A stretch of 64,000 bases of DNA from Cupriavidus sp. WKF15. GTDB taxonomy: Bacteria > Pseudomonadota > Gammaproteobacteria > Burkholderiales > Burkholderiaceae. The stretch covers positions 930,001 through 994,000 of the forward strand of contig NZ_CP119573.1 of NCBI RefSeq assembly GCF_029278605.1, given 5' to 3'. Shown here one piece after another: positions 52,914-62,624 of the stretch. Position 1 is the stretch's first letter. The number at the start of each line of letters is the position of its first letter. A program made the translations under genes and the position numbers. The notes beneath the pieces are model-generated. The model did not search any database. It was given only the letters and a program-made list of their open reading frames with translations, and was not told the origin of the DNA.

Positions 52914-53777
52914 GTGCTAGTAGTTCTTGGCTATATCGTCGTGGTTGCGGCGGTGCTTGGCGGTTATGCCATGACCGGCGGCCACATGGGCGCGCTGTAT
53001 CAACCGGCGGAGCTTCTGATCATCGGTGGCGCGGCCATCGGTGCATTCATCGCCACCAACACCACCAAGGCCCTCAAGGCAACGCTCAAGGCGCTGCCTG
53101 GCCTGTTCAAGAGTTCCAAGTACAAGAAGGAACTGTACCTGGACGTCATGTCGCTGCTGTACGTGCTGCTGTCCAAGGCGCGTCGCGAAGGCATCCTGTT
53201 CCTCGAGAAGGAAATCGCCGACCCGGCTGCGAGCAGCGTGTTCAGCCAGTACCCGCGCATCCTGTCCGATCCCGTCGTGATGGAGTTCCTGACGGATTAC
53301 CTGCGCATGATGGTCAACGGCAACATGAATGCGTTCGAGATCGAGGCCCTGATGGACCACGAGATCGAAACCTTCCGCCACGAGGCCGAGATTCCCGCTC
53401 ATGCGCTGTCGCGCGTCGGCGACGCGCTGCCGGCCTTCGGCATCGTGGCGGCGGTGATGGGCGTGGTGCACGCGCTGGCTTCGGCGGATCTGCCGCCGGC
53501 CGAACTCGGCGCGCTGATCGCCCACGCCATGGTCGGTACGTTCCTGGGTATCTTGCTGGCCTACGGCTTCGTTTCGCCGCTGGCATCGCGCATCGAACTG
53601 CAGGTGTCGGAGAACGTCAAGGTCTACGAGTGCATCAAGGTCGTCCTGCTGGCTTCGCTCAATGGCTACGCGCCGCTGGTTGCCGTTGAGTTCGGCCGCA
53701 AGGTGCTGTACTCCACGGTGCGGCCGTCGTTCCTGGAGCTGGACGACCACGTCCGCGAAGTCAAGAGCCTGAGCTGA
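52914..53777 (+). CDS. motA: MotA, flagellar stator proton-channel subunit
   Basis: This 287-residue inner-membrane protein has four hydrophobic segments: two near the N-terminus (3-23, 32-50) and two near 170-190 and 200-222. A cytoplasmic loop carries the charged residues that contact FliG. ALPAFGIVAAVMGVVHAL contains the conserved channel Pro. The start is GTG at 52914 with GGGGAT upstream. It follows flhC by 119 bp and precedes motB by 18 bp. Confidence 0.95.
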   Translation: MLVVLGYIVVVAAVLGGYAMTGGHMGALYQPAELLIIGGAAIGAFIATNTTKALKATLKALPGLFKSSKYKKELYLDVMSLLYVLLSKARREGILFLEKEIADPAASSVFSQYPRILSDPVVMEFLTDYLRMMVNGNMNAFEIEALMDHEIETFRHEAEIPAHALSRVGDALPAFGIVAAVMGVVHALASADLPPAELGALIAHAMVGTFLGILLAYGFVSPLASRIELQVSENVKVYECIKVVLLASLNGYAPLVAVEFGRKVLYSTVRPSFLELDDHVREVKSLS

Positions 53778-53795
53778 TCCTGCCGAGCCAACGTC

Positions 53796-54755
53796 ATGAG
53801 CAGCGCAAACGATATGCGTCCTATCATCGTCCGCAGGGCGAAGTCGCACGCCAGGCCACATGGCAACCACAGCTGGAAGATTGCCTACGCCGACTTCATG
53901 ACGGCGATGATGGCGCTCTTCCTTGTGCTGTGGCTGCTGTCCAGTGCCAACAAGAAGACCCTCGAAGGGATTGCCGAATACTTCCGCATGCCGTTGAAGG
54001 TGGCGGTTGTCGGCGGTGAGAAAAGCAGCCAGTCGCCCAGCGTGATTCCGGGCGGCGGCCTGGACGTGATGCGCAAGGACGGCGAAGTCGCGCGTGCGCA
54101 CGACAACGACCCGTCCGCCGAGCAGCGCCGCAACGAGTTCCAGGAGGCGCAGCGCCTGCGCGCGTTGAAGCACCGGCTCGAGGAGATCATCGAGAACAAC
54201 CCGATGCTCAAGCAGTTCCGCCCGCAACTGCTGCTCGACATCACCAGCGAAGGGCTGCGCATCCAGATCCTCGATACGCAGAACCGCCCGATGTTCCGTA
54301 CCGGCCGCGCAGAGGTGGAGCCGTATATGCGCGCCATCCTGCGCGAGATCGGTCCTGTGCTCAACGAACTGCCCAACAAGGTCAGCCTTTCCGGCCATAC
54401 GGATGCCGCCAACTATTCCAACGGCGAGCGCACCTACAGCAACTGGGAACTGTCCAGCGATCGTGCCAACGCCTCGCGCCGCGAGCTGGTTGCCGGTGGC
54501 ATGCAGGAAGGCAAGGTGCTGCGCGTGCTGGGGCTGGCGGCCACCATGCCGCTGGACAAGAGCGACCTGCTGGCACCGGTGAACCGGCGAATCAGCATCG
54601 TGGTGCTGAACCAGAAGGCGCAGGCCAGGTTCGAGGCGGAGAACGCCAGCGCAGCGGAGGTCACGGTGCAGGCCCAGGCCGGCAAGGCCGCCAGCGCGAT
54701 GCAGGAAGGGTTGGCCGCGTCCGCACCGGCGGCGCCGAAGGCAAAGATGGAATGA
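53796..54755 (+). CDS. motB: MotB, flagellar stator subunit
   Basis: This 319-residue protein has a single membrane helix (29-50, KIAYADFMTAMMALFLVLWL) with the proton-carrying Asp at residue 33. An OmpA-like peptidoglycan-binding domain (about 155-275; FRTGRAEVEPYM, LSGHTDAANY) follows. The Ala-rich tail after 275 is not conserved. It forms the stator with MotA. Confidence 0.95.
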   Translation: MSSANDMRPIIVRRAKSHARPHGNHSWKIAYADFMTAMMALFLVLWLLSSANKKTLEGIAEYFRMPLKVAVVGGEKSSQSPSVIPGGGLDVMRKDGEVARAHDNDPSAEQRRNEFQEAQRLRALKHRLEEIIENNPMLKQFRPQLLLDITSEGLRIQILDTQNRPMFRTGRAEVEPYMRAILREIGPVLNELPNKVSLSGHTDAANYSNGERTYSNWELSSDRANASRRELVAGGMQEGKVLRVLGLAATMPLDKSDLLAPVNRRISIVVLNQKAQARFEAENASAAEVTVQAQAGKAASAMQEGLAASAPAAPKAKME

Positions 54756-54816
54756 TGCATCGCTGCCTTGCACGGCAGCGATGCTTAGCGCAGTAACCAA
54801 GTGAGTCAGGACGCCA

Positions 54817-56835
54817 ATGTCTGTCGATATCGATATCACACAGTTTTACCAGACCTTCTTTGAAGAGGCGGAAGAACTGCTCGTTGAAATGGAGCAGTTG
54901 CTGCTCGGCCTGGACATCGAGTCGCCCGACCCGGAAGACCTCAACGCGATCTTCCGTGCCGCGCACTCGATCAAGGGCGGCGCGGCCACCTTCGGGTTCG
55001 CGGCGCTGACCGAAACCACGCATATCTTCGAGAACCTGCTGGACCGTACGCGCCGCCAGGAACTGGCATTGTCCAGGACCATCATCGACACCTTTCTGGA
55101 AACCAAGGACGTGTTGCAAGATCAGCTCAACGCCTACCGAAACGGTACCGAACCCGATCCGGAAACGCTGGCGCGCATCTGCGCCGTGCTGCAGCAGCTT
55201 GCCCAGGAGGCAAATGGCCAGGCCGCACCCGCACCGGCACCTGTCGCCGCGGCTGCACCCGTGGCGGCGCCCGCCGCTCCTGCTGCCGGCGGTGGCCTGA
55301 AGGTCCGGTTGATCAAGGTGTCCGCCGCCGACCAGGCGCTGCTGCGCGAAGAGCTTGCCAACCTCGGCGAGATCACCGGCCAGCAGGAAGAGAACGGCGA
55401 ACTGGTGATCTGGCTCAACAGCCAGTGCGGCGCCGACGACATCATCGCGGTCTGCTGCTTCGTGATCGATGCCGACCAGATCGTGGTCGAGGCGGCCGGC
55501 GCATCGGCTGCGGCCGCCGAGCCGGCAGCGGCGCCCGCCGCGGCACCGACGCCGGCTCCGGCCGCACCGGCAGCCGCCGCGCCGGCCGCACCCGCGGCCA
55601 AGGAGAAGGAAAAGGCCAAACCGGCCGCCGCCGCCGCGCACAACCAGGAATCCGGTTCGATCCGCGTGCCGACCGAGAAGGTCGACCAGATCATCAACCT
55701 GGTGGGCGAACTGGTCATTACCCAGTCGATGCTGGCGCAGACCGCGTCCTCGCTCGACCCGGTGCTGTTCGACCGCCTGTTCTCCGGCATGGGCCAGCTC
55801 GAGCGCAATGCGCGCGACCTGCAGGAGGCCGTGATGTCCATCCGCATGATGCCGATGGACTATGTGTTCTCGCGCTTCCCGCGCCTGGTGCGCGACCTGG
55901 CCGGCAAGCTCGGCAAGCAGATCGACCTGGTGACGTTCGGCAAGGCGACCGAGCTCGACAAGAGCCTGATCGAACGCATCATCGACCCGCTGACCCACCT
56001 GGTGCGCAACAGCCTGGACCACGGCATCGAGACGCCGGACAAGCGCGTGGCCGCGGGCAAGAACCCGACCGGCCAGCTGATCCTGTCCGCGCAGCACCAT
56101 GGCGGCAATATCGTGATCGAGGTAAGCGACGACGGCGGCGGCCTGAACCGCGAGCGCATCCTGGCCAAGGCGATCCAGAACGGCCTGCCCGTGTCCGAGA
56201 ACATCAGCGACGAGGAAGTCTGGCAACTGATCTTCGCACCGGGCTTCTCGACGGCCGAAGTGGTCACCGACGTGTCGGGTCGCGGCGTGGGCATGGACGT
56301 GGTCAAGCGCAACATCCAGGAAATGGGCGGCCATGTGGAGATCAGCTGCCGTCCGGGCCTGGGCACCACCATCCGCATCGTGCTGCCGCTGACGCTGGCG
56401 ATCCTCGACGGCATGTCGGTCAAGGTCGGCGAGGAAACCTTCATCCTGCCGCTGAACTGCGTGATGGAGTCGCTGCAGCCCAAGTCCGAGGACATCCATA
56501 CCGCGGCCAATTCCGATCGCGTCATGCATGTGCGCGGCGAGTACCTGCCGCTGCTCGAGATGCACCGGGTCTTCAACGTCGCCGACGCACTGCAGGAGCC
56601 GATGCAGGGGATCGCAGTGATCCTGCAGGCAGAGGGCAAGCGCTTTGCGCTGCTGGTGGACCAGCTCATCGGCCAGCACCAGGTCGTGCTGAAGAACCTC
56701 GAAACCAACTACCGCAAGGTGCCATGCATTTCCGCCGCCACCATCCTGGGCGACGGCAGCGTGGCACTGATCGTCGATGTCGGGGCGCTGCAGCGTACCG
56801 GCGTGCGCCGGCAGGAACCTGCGCTGGCGCAGTAA
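54817..56835 (+). CDS. cheA: Chemotaxis histidine kinase CheA
   Basis: This 672-residue kinase has all domains in order. P1 HPt has H50 in [12 protein letters not shown]2-like CheY-binding domain spans about 163-225, followed by Ala/Pro linkers. P3 dimerisation starts near 280 ([17 protein letters not shown]), and the ATPase has [18 protein letters not shown] and [10 protein letters not shown]. The P5 CheW-like domain runs from about 525 to the end. It is the first che gene after motAB and passes phosphate to CheY and CheB. Confidence 0.96.
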   Translation: MSVDIDITQFYQTFFEEAEELLVEMEQLLLGLDIESPDPEDLNAIFRAAHSIKGGAATFGFAALTETTHIFENLLDRTRRQELALSRTIIDTFLETKDVLQDQLNAYRNGTEPDPETLARICAVLQQLAQEANGQAAPAPAPVAAAAPVAAPAAPAAGGGLKVRLIKVSAADQALLREELANLGEITGQQEENGELVIWLNSQCGADDIIAVCCFVIDADQIVVEAAGASAAAAEPAAAPAAAPTPAPAAPAAAAPAAPAAKEKEKAKPAAAAAHNQESGSIRVPTEKVDQIINLVGELVITQSMLAQTASSLDPVLFDRLFSGMGQLERNARDLQEAVMSIRMMPMDYVFSRFPRLVRDLAGKLGKQIDLVTFGKATELDKSLIERIIDPLTHLVRNSLDHGIETPDKRVAAGKNPTGQLILSAQHHGGNIVIEVSDDGGGLNRERILAKAIQNGLPVSENISDEEVWQLIFAPGFSTAEVVTDVSGRGVGMDVVKRNIQEMGGHVEISCRPGLGTTIRIVLPLTLAILDGMSVKVGEETFILPLNCVMESLQPKSEDIHTAANSDRVMHVRGEYLPLLEMHRVFNVADALQEPMQGIAVILQAEGKRFALLVDQLIGQHQVVLKNLETNYRKVPCISAATILGDGSVALIVDVGALQRTGVRRQEPALAQ

Positions 56836-56863
56836 TCGTCCAACCAAAGGAGAACTAGACATC

Positions 56864-57358
56864 ATGGCCGGCATCGGACAGATCGATACCCCCGGAAGCG
56901 AGGCTTCGGGCCAGGAATTCCTGGTCTTCACGCTGGGGACGGAAGAATACGGCATCGACATCCTCAAGGTGCAGGAGATCCGCAGCTACGAGACCGTCAC
57001 GCGTATTTCCAGCGCGCCCGACTTCATGAAGGGCGTGACCAACCTGCGCGGCGTGATCGTGCCCATCGTCGACCTGCGGTTGAAGTTCCGCCTGGGCAAC
57101 GTGCGCTACGACCACCAGACCGTGGTGATCATCCTGAACGTGGCGGGCCGCGTGGTGGGCATCGTCGTCGATGGCGTGTCCGACGTGCTCACGCTGACTG
57201 GCGACGCCATCAAGCCGGCGCCGGAATTCGGCGTGTCGGTGTCCACCGAGCACCTGACGGGTCTGGCCACGGTCGAGGGCCGCATGCTGGTGCTGATCGA
57301 CATCGAGCGCCTGATCACCAGCCCGGAGATGGAACTGATCGAAGCCGAGGCCGCCTGA
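56864..57358 (+). CDS. cheW: Chemotaxis coupling protein CheW
   Basis: This 164-residue CheW has [36 protein letters not shown] and [21 protein letters not shown] lies ahead of the ATG at 56864, 28 bp after cheA. It bridges receptors and CheA. It is similar to the copy at 46498. Confidence 0.95.
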   Translation: MAGIGQIDTPGSEASGQEFLVFTLGTEEYGIDILKVQEIRSYETVTRISSAPDFMKGVTNLRGVIVPIVDLRLKFRLGNVRYDHQTVVIILNVAGRVVGIVVDGVSDVLTLTGDAIKPAPEFGVSVSTEHLTGLATVEGRMLVLIDIERLITSPEMELIEAEAA

Positions 57359-57419
57359 GCGGCGCGCCCCCGCAGCGATCCGCAGCCTGTAGCGTTACCA
57401 AGCATTGCCACGCGAACCC

Positions 57420-58331
57420 ATGACGCCCAATCGTACCGCCGCCAGCCTTCTCCAGGGCGCGACCGCCGCCACCGCGACGGCAGCAGCCCTGCGGCGCGAC
57501 GAGTCGCGCGATTTCCTGCTGACGGAGCGCGACTTCGATAAGATCCGCGCGCTGATCCACCGGCGCGCGGGCATTTCGCTGGGCAGCCACAAGCGCGAGA
57601 TGGTGTACTCGCGCCTCGCGCGGCGCCTGCGCGCGCTGCAGCTGGCCGACTTCGCCAGCTACCTGGCGATCCTGGATGCGGACGACGCCTCGCCGGAGTG
57701 GGAGTACTTCACCAACTCGCTCACCACCAACCTGACGTCGTTCTTCCGCGAGGCGCATCACTTTCCCTTGCTCGCCGAGCACGCCAAGAAGACCGGCAGG
57801 CCCTACAGTGTCTGGTGCTGCGCGGCATCGACGGGCGAAGAGCCGTACTCGATCGCGATCACGCTGGCCGAGGCGCTTGGCGACCGGGCGGCGATGGTGC
57901 TGGCCACCGATATCGACACGCAAGTACTGGCCAAGGCACGCGCGGGTGTGTACTCGGAAGAACAAGTCGCGCGCCTCTCGCAAGAGCGGCTCAAGCGCTT
58001 CTTCCTGAAAGGCACCGGCCAGCGCGCCGGCTCGGTCAAGGTCAAGCCTGACCTCGCGTCCGCCATCACGTTCGAGCCGCTCAACCTGCTCGCGCCTGAC
58101 TGGGGCATGCGCGAGCGCTTCGACGTGATCTTCTGCCGCAACGTGATGATCTACTTCGACAAGCCGACGCAGGGCCGCATCCTGGAACGCTTTGCGCCCT
58201 TGCTCAAGCCGGGCGGGCTGCTGTTCGCCGGCCACTCGGAGAACTTCTCCTACGTCACGCGCGCGTTCCAGCTGCGCGGGCAGACCGTGTACGAACTGGC
58301 GTCGGACGCCGCGCGCGCAGGAAGGTCCTGA
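57420..58331 (+). CDS. cheR: Chemoreceptor methyltransferase CheR
   Basis: This 303-residue enzyme adds methyl groups from SAM to receptor glutamates. An N-terminal helical domain (about 35-90) and the methyltransferase domain with [25 protein letters not shown] and [14 protein letters not shown] are visible. The ATG at 57420 is chosen over TTG at 57405. Its TGA overlaps the cheD ATG by one base. Confidence 0.95.
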   Translation: MTPNRTAASLLQGATAATATAAALRRDESRDFLLTERDFDKIRALIHRRAGISLGSHKREMVYSRLARRLRALQLADFASYLAILDADDASPEWEYFTNSLTTNLTSFFREAHHFPLLAEHAKKTGRPYSVWCCAASTGEEPYSIAITLAEALGDRAAMVLATDIDTQVLAKARAGVYSEEQVARLSQERLKRFFLKGTGQRAGSVKVKPDLASAITFEPLNLLAPDWGMRERFDVIFCRNVMIYFDKPTQGRILERFAPLLKPGGLLFAGHSENFSYVTRAFQLRGQTVYELASDAARAGRS

Positions 58332-58984
58332 TGCGTACGCCCCATCTGCCGGAAGCCATTGCCACGCGCAAGTACTTTGACCGCGAGTTCGATCGGCAGG
58401 CTATCAAGCTGCTGCCGAACGAGTACTACGTGACCGGCGAGGACGTGGTGCTGACAACCGTGCTTGGCTCCTGCGTGGCCGCGTGCATTCGCGACGAGAA
58501 GGCCGGCGTTGGCGGCATGAACCATTTCATGCTGCCCGATGACGAGGGCGGCACCGCGGACCGCATGCTGTCCGCGTCGATGCGCTATGGCTGCTACGCA
58601 CTGGAAGTGCTGATCAACGAGCTGCTCAAGATGGGCGCGCGGCGCGAACGGCTGGAGGCCAAGGTCTTCGGCGGTGGCGCAGTGCTGGCCAACATGACCA
58701 CGCTGAACATTGGCGACCGCAACGCGGATTTCGTGCTGCGCTACCTGAAGACAGAGGAGATCCGCGTCGCCGCGCAGGACCTGCGTGGCCCGCATGCGCG
58801 GCGCGTGAGCTATTTCCCGGTCACCGGCCTGGCTCTGGTGCGGCGCCTGACGCGCCAGGACGACCAGGTCTCGGTGGAGCGCGACGAGCGCGCGCTGGCG
58901 CGTGCCATCGCCACGTCCGGCACGGCGCCGGCACGCGGCGGAGAGTTGTTTGCGCGCGCTTCGGCAACGCGCGTGTCCTCCTGA
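58331..58984 (+). CDS. cheD: Chemoreceptor glutamine deamidase CheD
   Basis: This 217-residue CheD has its catalytic Cys48 in [10 protein letters not shown] and His65 in [21 protein letters not shown] follows at about 112-123. It deamidates receptor glutamines and, in some species, aids CheC-type phosphatases. It starts on the last base of cheR, so translation is coupled. Confidence 0.95.
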   Translation: MRTPHLPEAIATRKYFDREFDRQAIKLLPNEYYVTGEDVVLTTVLGSCVAACIRDEKAGVGGMNHFMLPDDEGGTADRMLSASMRYGCYALEVLINELLKMGARRERLEAKVFGGGAVLANMTTLNIGDRNADFVLRYLKTEEIRVAAQDLRGPHARRVSYFPVTGLALVRRLTRQDDQVSVERDERALARAIATSGTAPARGGELFARASATRVSS

Positions 58985-59006
58985 ACGAACCGAAAGTACA
59001 ACAGAT

Positions 59007-60080
59007 ATGACTGCCGCCAAGATCAAGGTGCTGTGCGTGGATGATTCCGCGCTGATCCGCAGCCTGATGACGGAGATCATCAACAGCCAGTCCGACATGG
59101 AGGTGGTCGGGACTGCCCCGGATCCGCTCGTGGCACGCGAGATGATCAAGCGCCTGAACCCGGACGTGCTCACGCTCGACGTGGAAATGCCTCGCATGGA
59201 CGGGCTGGATTTCCTCGAGCGGCTGATGCGCCTGCGTCCGATGCCGGTGCTGATGGTGTCATCGCTGACCGAGCGTGGGTCCGAGATCACCATGCGTGCA
59301 CTGGAGCTGGGCGCGGTGGACTTCGTCACCAAGCCAAAGCTGGGCATCCGCGACGGGCTGATGGAGTACACCGACACCATCGCGGACAAGATCCGCGCCG
59401 CGTCGCGCGCACGCGTGCGCCAGGCACAGGTGCCCGAAAGCGGCAAGGCCGCGCCCGCGCCGATCCTGCGCAGCCCGCTGCTGTCGACCGAGAAGCTGAT
59501 CATCCTGGGTGCGTCGACGGGCGGCACGGAGGCGATCAAGGACTTCCTGATGCCACTGCCGCCGGACAGCCCGGCGGTGCTGATCGTGCAGCATATGCCG
59601 GCTGGCTTTACGCGCTCGTTCGCGCAGCGCCTTGACGGTCTGTGCCGCATTACGGTAAAGGAAGCCGAGCACGGCGAGCGCGTGTTGCCGGGCTACGCCT
59701 ACATTGCGCCCGGCGATTCGCACTTGCGCCTGGCACGCAGCGGCGCCAACTACGTGGCCCACCTGTCGCAGGAAGCGCCGGTCAACCGTCATCGTCCGTC
59801 CGTGGACGTGCTGTTCGACTCGGCGGCCGAGCATGGCGGCAAAAACGTGATCGGGGTGATCCTGACCGGCATGGGCAAGGATGGCGCCAAGGGCATGCTG
59901 CGCATGCGCGAAGCGGGAGCCTACAACCTGGCACAGGATGAAAGTACCTGCATCGTGTTTGGCATGCCGAAGGAGGCGATTGCCGCTGGCGGCGTGCATG
60001 AAGTGGTGCCCCTGCACTCGATGACCCAGCGCGTGATGGCGCGGCTGGCCACCTACGGGACCCGCGCGCAACGGGTCTGA
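59007..60080 (+). CDS. cheB: Chemotaxis methylesterase CheB
   Basis: This 357-residue protein has a receiver domain with D58 as phospho-acceptor ([12 protein letters not shown]) and a methylesterase domain. S170 lies in GASTGG, H196 in VQHMPAGFT and the Asp in [10 protein letters not shown]. It demethylates receptors when phosphorylated by CheA. The ATG at 59007 lies 22 bp after cheD. Confidence 0.96.
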   Translation: MTAAKIKVLCVDDSALIRSLMTEIINSQSDMEVVGTAPDPLVAREMIKRLNPDVLTLDVEMPRMDGLDFLERLMRLRPMPVLMVSSLTERGSEITMRALELGAVDFVTKPKLGIRDGLMEYTDTIADKIRAASRARVRQAQVPESGKAAPAPILRSPLLSTEKLIILGASTGGTEAIKDFLMPLPPDSPAVLIVQHMPAGFTRSFAQRLDGLCRITVKEAEHGERVLPGYAYIAPGDSHLRLARSGANYVAHLSQEAPVNRHRPSVDVLFDSAAEHGGKNVIGVILTGMGKDGAKGMLRMREAGAYNLAQDESTCIVFGMPKEAIAAGGVHEVVPLHSMTQRVMARLATYGTRAQRV

Positions 60081-60149
60081 GATAGCGGGTCCGGACCGGA
60101 CCTGATAAACCAACGACATTCCACCACTGCATCTACCGGAGCCTTCAAA

Positions 60150-60536
60150 GTGGACAAGAGCATCAAGATCCTTGTGGTCGACGACTTCCCGACCATGCGT
60201 CGGATCATCCGCAACCTGCTCAAGGAACTGGGCTTCAACAACGTCGAGGAAGCCGAGGACGGCGCCGCCGGCCTGGAGAAGGCCAAGGACGGCAGCTTCC
60301 AGTTCGTGATCTCGGACTGGAACATGCCCAACATGGACGGCCTGAGCATGCTGCAGGCGATCCGCGCCGACGCTGCCATCGGCAAGACCCCCGTGCTCAT
60401 GGTGACGGCCGAGGCCAAGAAGGAAAACATCATTGCCGCGGCGCAGGCCGGCGCCAACGGCTACGTGGTCAAGCCGTTCACCGCCGCTACGCTGGACGAG
60501 AAGATCACGAAGATCTTTGAGAAGCTGGGCGGCTGA
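60150..60536 (+). CDS. cheY: Chemotaxis response regulator CheY
   Basis: This 128-residue receiver is close to enterobacterial CheY: D11/D12 pocket, D56 ([12 protein letters not shown]), T86 ([11 protein letters not shown]) and K108 ([10 protein letters not shown]). Phosphorylated CheY binds the flagellar switch. The start is GTG at 60150 with CGGAG upstream. Confidence 0.96.
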   Translation: MDKSIKILVVDDFPTMRRIIRNLLKELGFNNVEEAEDGAAGLEKAKDGSFQFVISDWNMPNMDGLSMLQAIRADAAIGKTPVLMVTAEAKKENIIAAAQAGANGYVVKPFTAATLDEKITKIFEKLGG

Positions 60537-60552
60537 AGCCAGGGAGCGCCTC

Positions 60553-61185
60553 ATGACTCCGACTATTCCGAATGATTCCGCCGAGCAGCTGATCCATCGC
60601 ATCGGCAACCTGACGCGGATGCTGCGCGACAATATGCGCGAGCTCGGCCTCGACAAGGAAATCGAGCGCGCCGCCCAGGCCATTCCCGACGCACGCGACC
60701 GCCTGAACTACATCGCGGCCATGACCGAGCAGGCGGCGGAACGCACGCTTAACGCCGTGGAGCTGGCACAGCCGATCCAGTCCGGCCTCGAGCAGCAAGC
60801 CGAAGCCCTGGACAAGCGCTGGGACGCGTGGTTCGAAACGCCGGTGGAGCTGGCCGACGCACGCACGCTGGTGCTCGACACCCGCGCCTTCCTGACCGAG
60901 GTGCCCAAGCAGGCCCGCGCGACCGGCACGCACCTGCTGGACATCATGATGGCGCAGGACTTCCAGGACCTGACCGGCCAGGTGATCAAGAAGATGATGG
61001 ACATGATCCGCACGCTCGAGCATGAACTGCTCCAGGTGCTGATCGAGAACGTGCCGAGCGAGCGGCGCACGGAAGTGCAGACGGCCACGCTGCTCAACGG
61101 CCCGCAGATCAACCCTGAGGGCAAGGCGGATGTGGTGTCCGACCAGTCCCAGGTGGATGACCTTCTGGCCAGTTTGGGCTTTTGA
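60553..61185 (+). CDS. cheZ: CheY-P phosphatase CheZ
   Basis: This 210-residue helical protein has the CheZ active-site segment [18 protein letters not shown] (with the catalytic Gln and Asp) near 130-150 and the C-terminal CheY-binding peptide [10 protein letters not shown]. It follows cheY by 16 bp and ends the che genes, with a GC hairpin (61204-61227) after the stop. Confidence 0.95.
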   Translation: MTPTIPNDSAEQLIHRIGNLTRMLRDNMRELGLDKEIERAAQAIPDARDRLNYIAAMTEQAAERTLNAVELAQPIQSGLEQQAEALDKRWDAWFETPVELADARTLVLDTRAFLTEVPKQARATGTHLLDIMMAQDFQDLTGQVIKKMMDMIRTLEHELLQVLIENVPSERRTEVQTATLLNGPQINPEGKADVVSDQSQVDDLLASLGF

Positions 61186-61203
61186 CGGCGCCGCCTGGTT
61201 CCT

Positions 61204-61227
61204 CCCTCTCCCGCAAGCGGGAGAGGG
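61204..61227. terminator. Hairpin after cheZ
   Basis: CCCTCTCCCGC-AA-GCGGGAGAGGG is a perfect hairpin just after cheZ, without a T-run. Hairpins of this type are scattered in Burkholderiales genomes and may serve as terminators or repeats. Confidence 0.55.
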
Positions 61228-61310
61228 AGCACCCAACTGGTACGGGTAAGGTCCGTCGTTATCTGACGCGTCCTCGCAGCCCGAGCGGTGCGGCTCTCTT
61301 CTTCTCGAGC

Positions 61311-61338
61311 TAAAGTCGGCCTGCACGGCTGCCGTTAA
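61311..61338 (+). promoter_or_regulatory. Possible sigma-28 (FliA) promoter before flhB
   Basis: TAAAGTCG, 12 bases, then GCCGTTAA resembles the FliA consensus TAAAGTTT-N11-GCCGATAA but with one extra spacer base. It lies 143 bp before flhB. It would place flhBA under a promoter separate from the che operon. Confidence 0.35.
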
Positions 61339-61481
61339 CTTCCCGCCGGTGCTCATTTTCCAAACAGCACCGAAATCCCCCGCCTTTTCCCCTGAATGCC
61401 CACACGGGCACGCTTCGATAATCCTCGCTGACCCATGGCGGCTATTGCGTGCCGCCCTGACCGTCCTGTCACGGAGCGTGG

Positions 61482-62624
61482 ATGTCCGAAGAAAGCGATC
61501 TCGAGAAGACCGAACCCGCCTCAGCCCGGCGCCTCGAAAAGGCGCGCGAGGAGGGGCAGGTCGTTCGCTCGCGCGAGCTGGCCACGTTCATCATGCTGAT
61601 GACCGGTGTGACCGGCCTGTGGACGCTCGGCGGCGTGCTGGGCCGCACGCTGGACGCAGTCATGCGGCAGTCCCTGCGCTTCGAACCTGCCACCGCGTTC
61701 GATACCTCGCGCATGCTGTCGCGCTTCGCGAATGTGATCTGGGAAAGCCTGCTCGCATTCCTGCCCTTGCTGCTGCTGTTCGGCGTGGCTGCCCTGGCGG
61801 CGCCGTTGCTGACCGGAGGCTGGACCTTCTCCACCAAGGCGCTGGCGCCCAACTTTGGCCGCATGTCGCCGCTCTCGGGCCTGGGCCGGCTGTTCTCCGA
61901 GCATTCGCTGGCGGAACTGATCAAGGCCATCGCCAAGTCCTTGCTGGTTGGCAGTGTCGGCGCCTGGGTGGTGTGGCACCGGTTGCCCGACGCCATCGCG
62001 CTGATGAACGCGCCGGTTCAGGAGGCACTGCTGCACATGCTGGACATGGTCCTGCGCTGCTGCCTGCCGGTGGTGCTGTCCCTGCTGATCGTGGCCGCCA
62101 TCGACGTGCCATGGCAGTTCTGGGAGCACTTCAAGAAGCTGCGCATGAGCAAGGAAGAGGTCAAGCAGGAGAACAAGGAAAGCGAAGGCGACCCGCATAT
62201 CAAGGGCCGCATCCGCCAGCAGCAGCGTGCCATGGCGCGGCGCCGGATGATGGCGGAAGTACCCAAGGCCGATGTCGTGGTCACCAACCCCACGCACTTC
62301 GCCGTGGCGCTGCGCTATGAGGAAGGCCGCATGGGCGCGCCGCGCGTGGTGGCCAAGGGTGCCGACGAAGTCGCCGCGCGTATCCGCGAACTGGCGGCCG
62401 AGCACCGCATTCCGCTGATGTCCGCGCCGCCGCTGGCGCGCGCGCTGCACCGGCACGTGGAACTGAACCAGGAAATCCCGGCCGGCCTCTACACCGCCGT
62501 GGCCGAAGTCCTGGCCTGGGTCTATCAACTGAAACACTGGCACTACTCGCAGGGCCCGCAGCCGTCGGCGCCCAGCGATCTCCTGGTGCCCGATGAACTA
62601 GCCGTTCCGGAAAGCCGCGCATGA
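61482..62624 (+). CDS. flhB: FlhB, flagellar type III export gate protein
   Basis: This 380-residue protein has four membrane helices (about 30-215) and a cytoplasmic domain with the autocleavage motif N269-P270-T-H. It starts MSEESDLEKTEPASARRLEK, typical of FlhB, and controls the switch of export specificity. The 296-bp gap before it separates it from the che operon. Its stop overlaps the flhA ATG by 4 bp. Confidence 0.96.
   Translation: MSEESDLEKTEPASARRLEKAREEGQVVRSRELATFIMLMTGVTGLWTLGGVLGRTLDAVMRQSLRFEPATAFDTSRMLSRFANVIWESLLAFLPLLLLFGVAALAAPLLTGGWTFSTKALAPNFGRMSPLSGLGRLFSEHSLAELIKAIAKSLLVGSVGAWVVWHRLPDAIALMNAPVQEALLHMLDMVLRCCLPVVLSLLIVAAIDVPWQFWEHFKKLRMSKEEVKQENKESEGDPHIKGRIRQQQRAMARRRMMAEVPKADVVVTNPTHFAVALRYEEGRMGAPRVVAKGADEVAARIRELAAEHRIPLMSAPPLARALHRHVELNQEIPAGLYTAVAEVLAWVYQLKHWHYSQGPQPSAPSDLLVPDELAVPESRA

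Noticed and set aside
54661..56967. 768-codon open frame antisense to cheA
   Set aside because: It lies wholly over cheA and ends of its neighbours; the composition is typical of the complement of third-position GC bias, with no motif or ribosome binding site.
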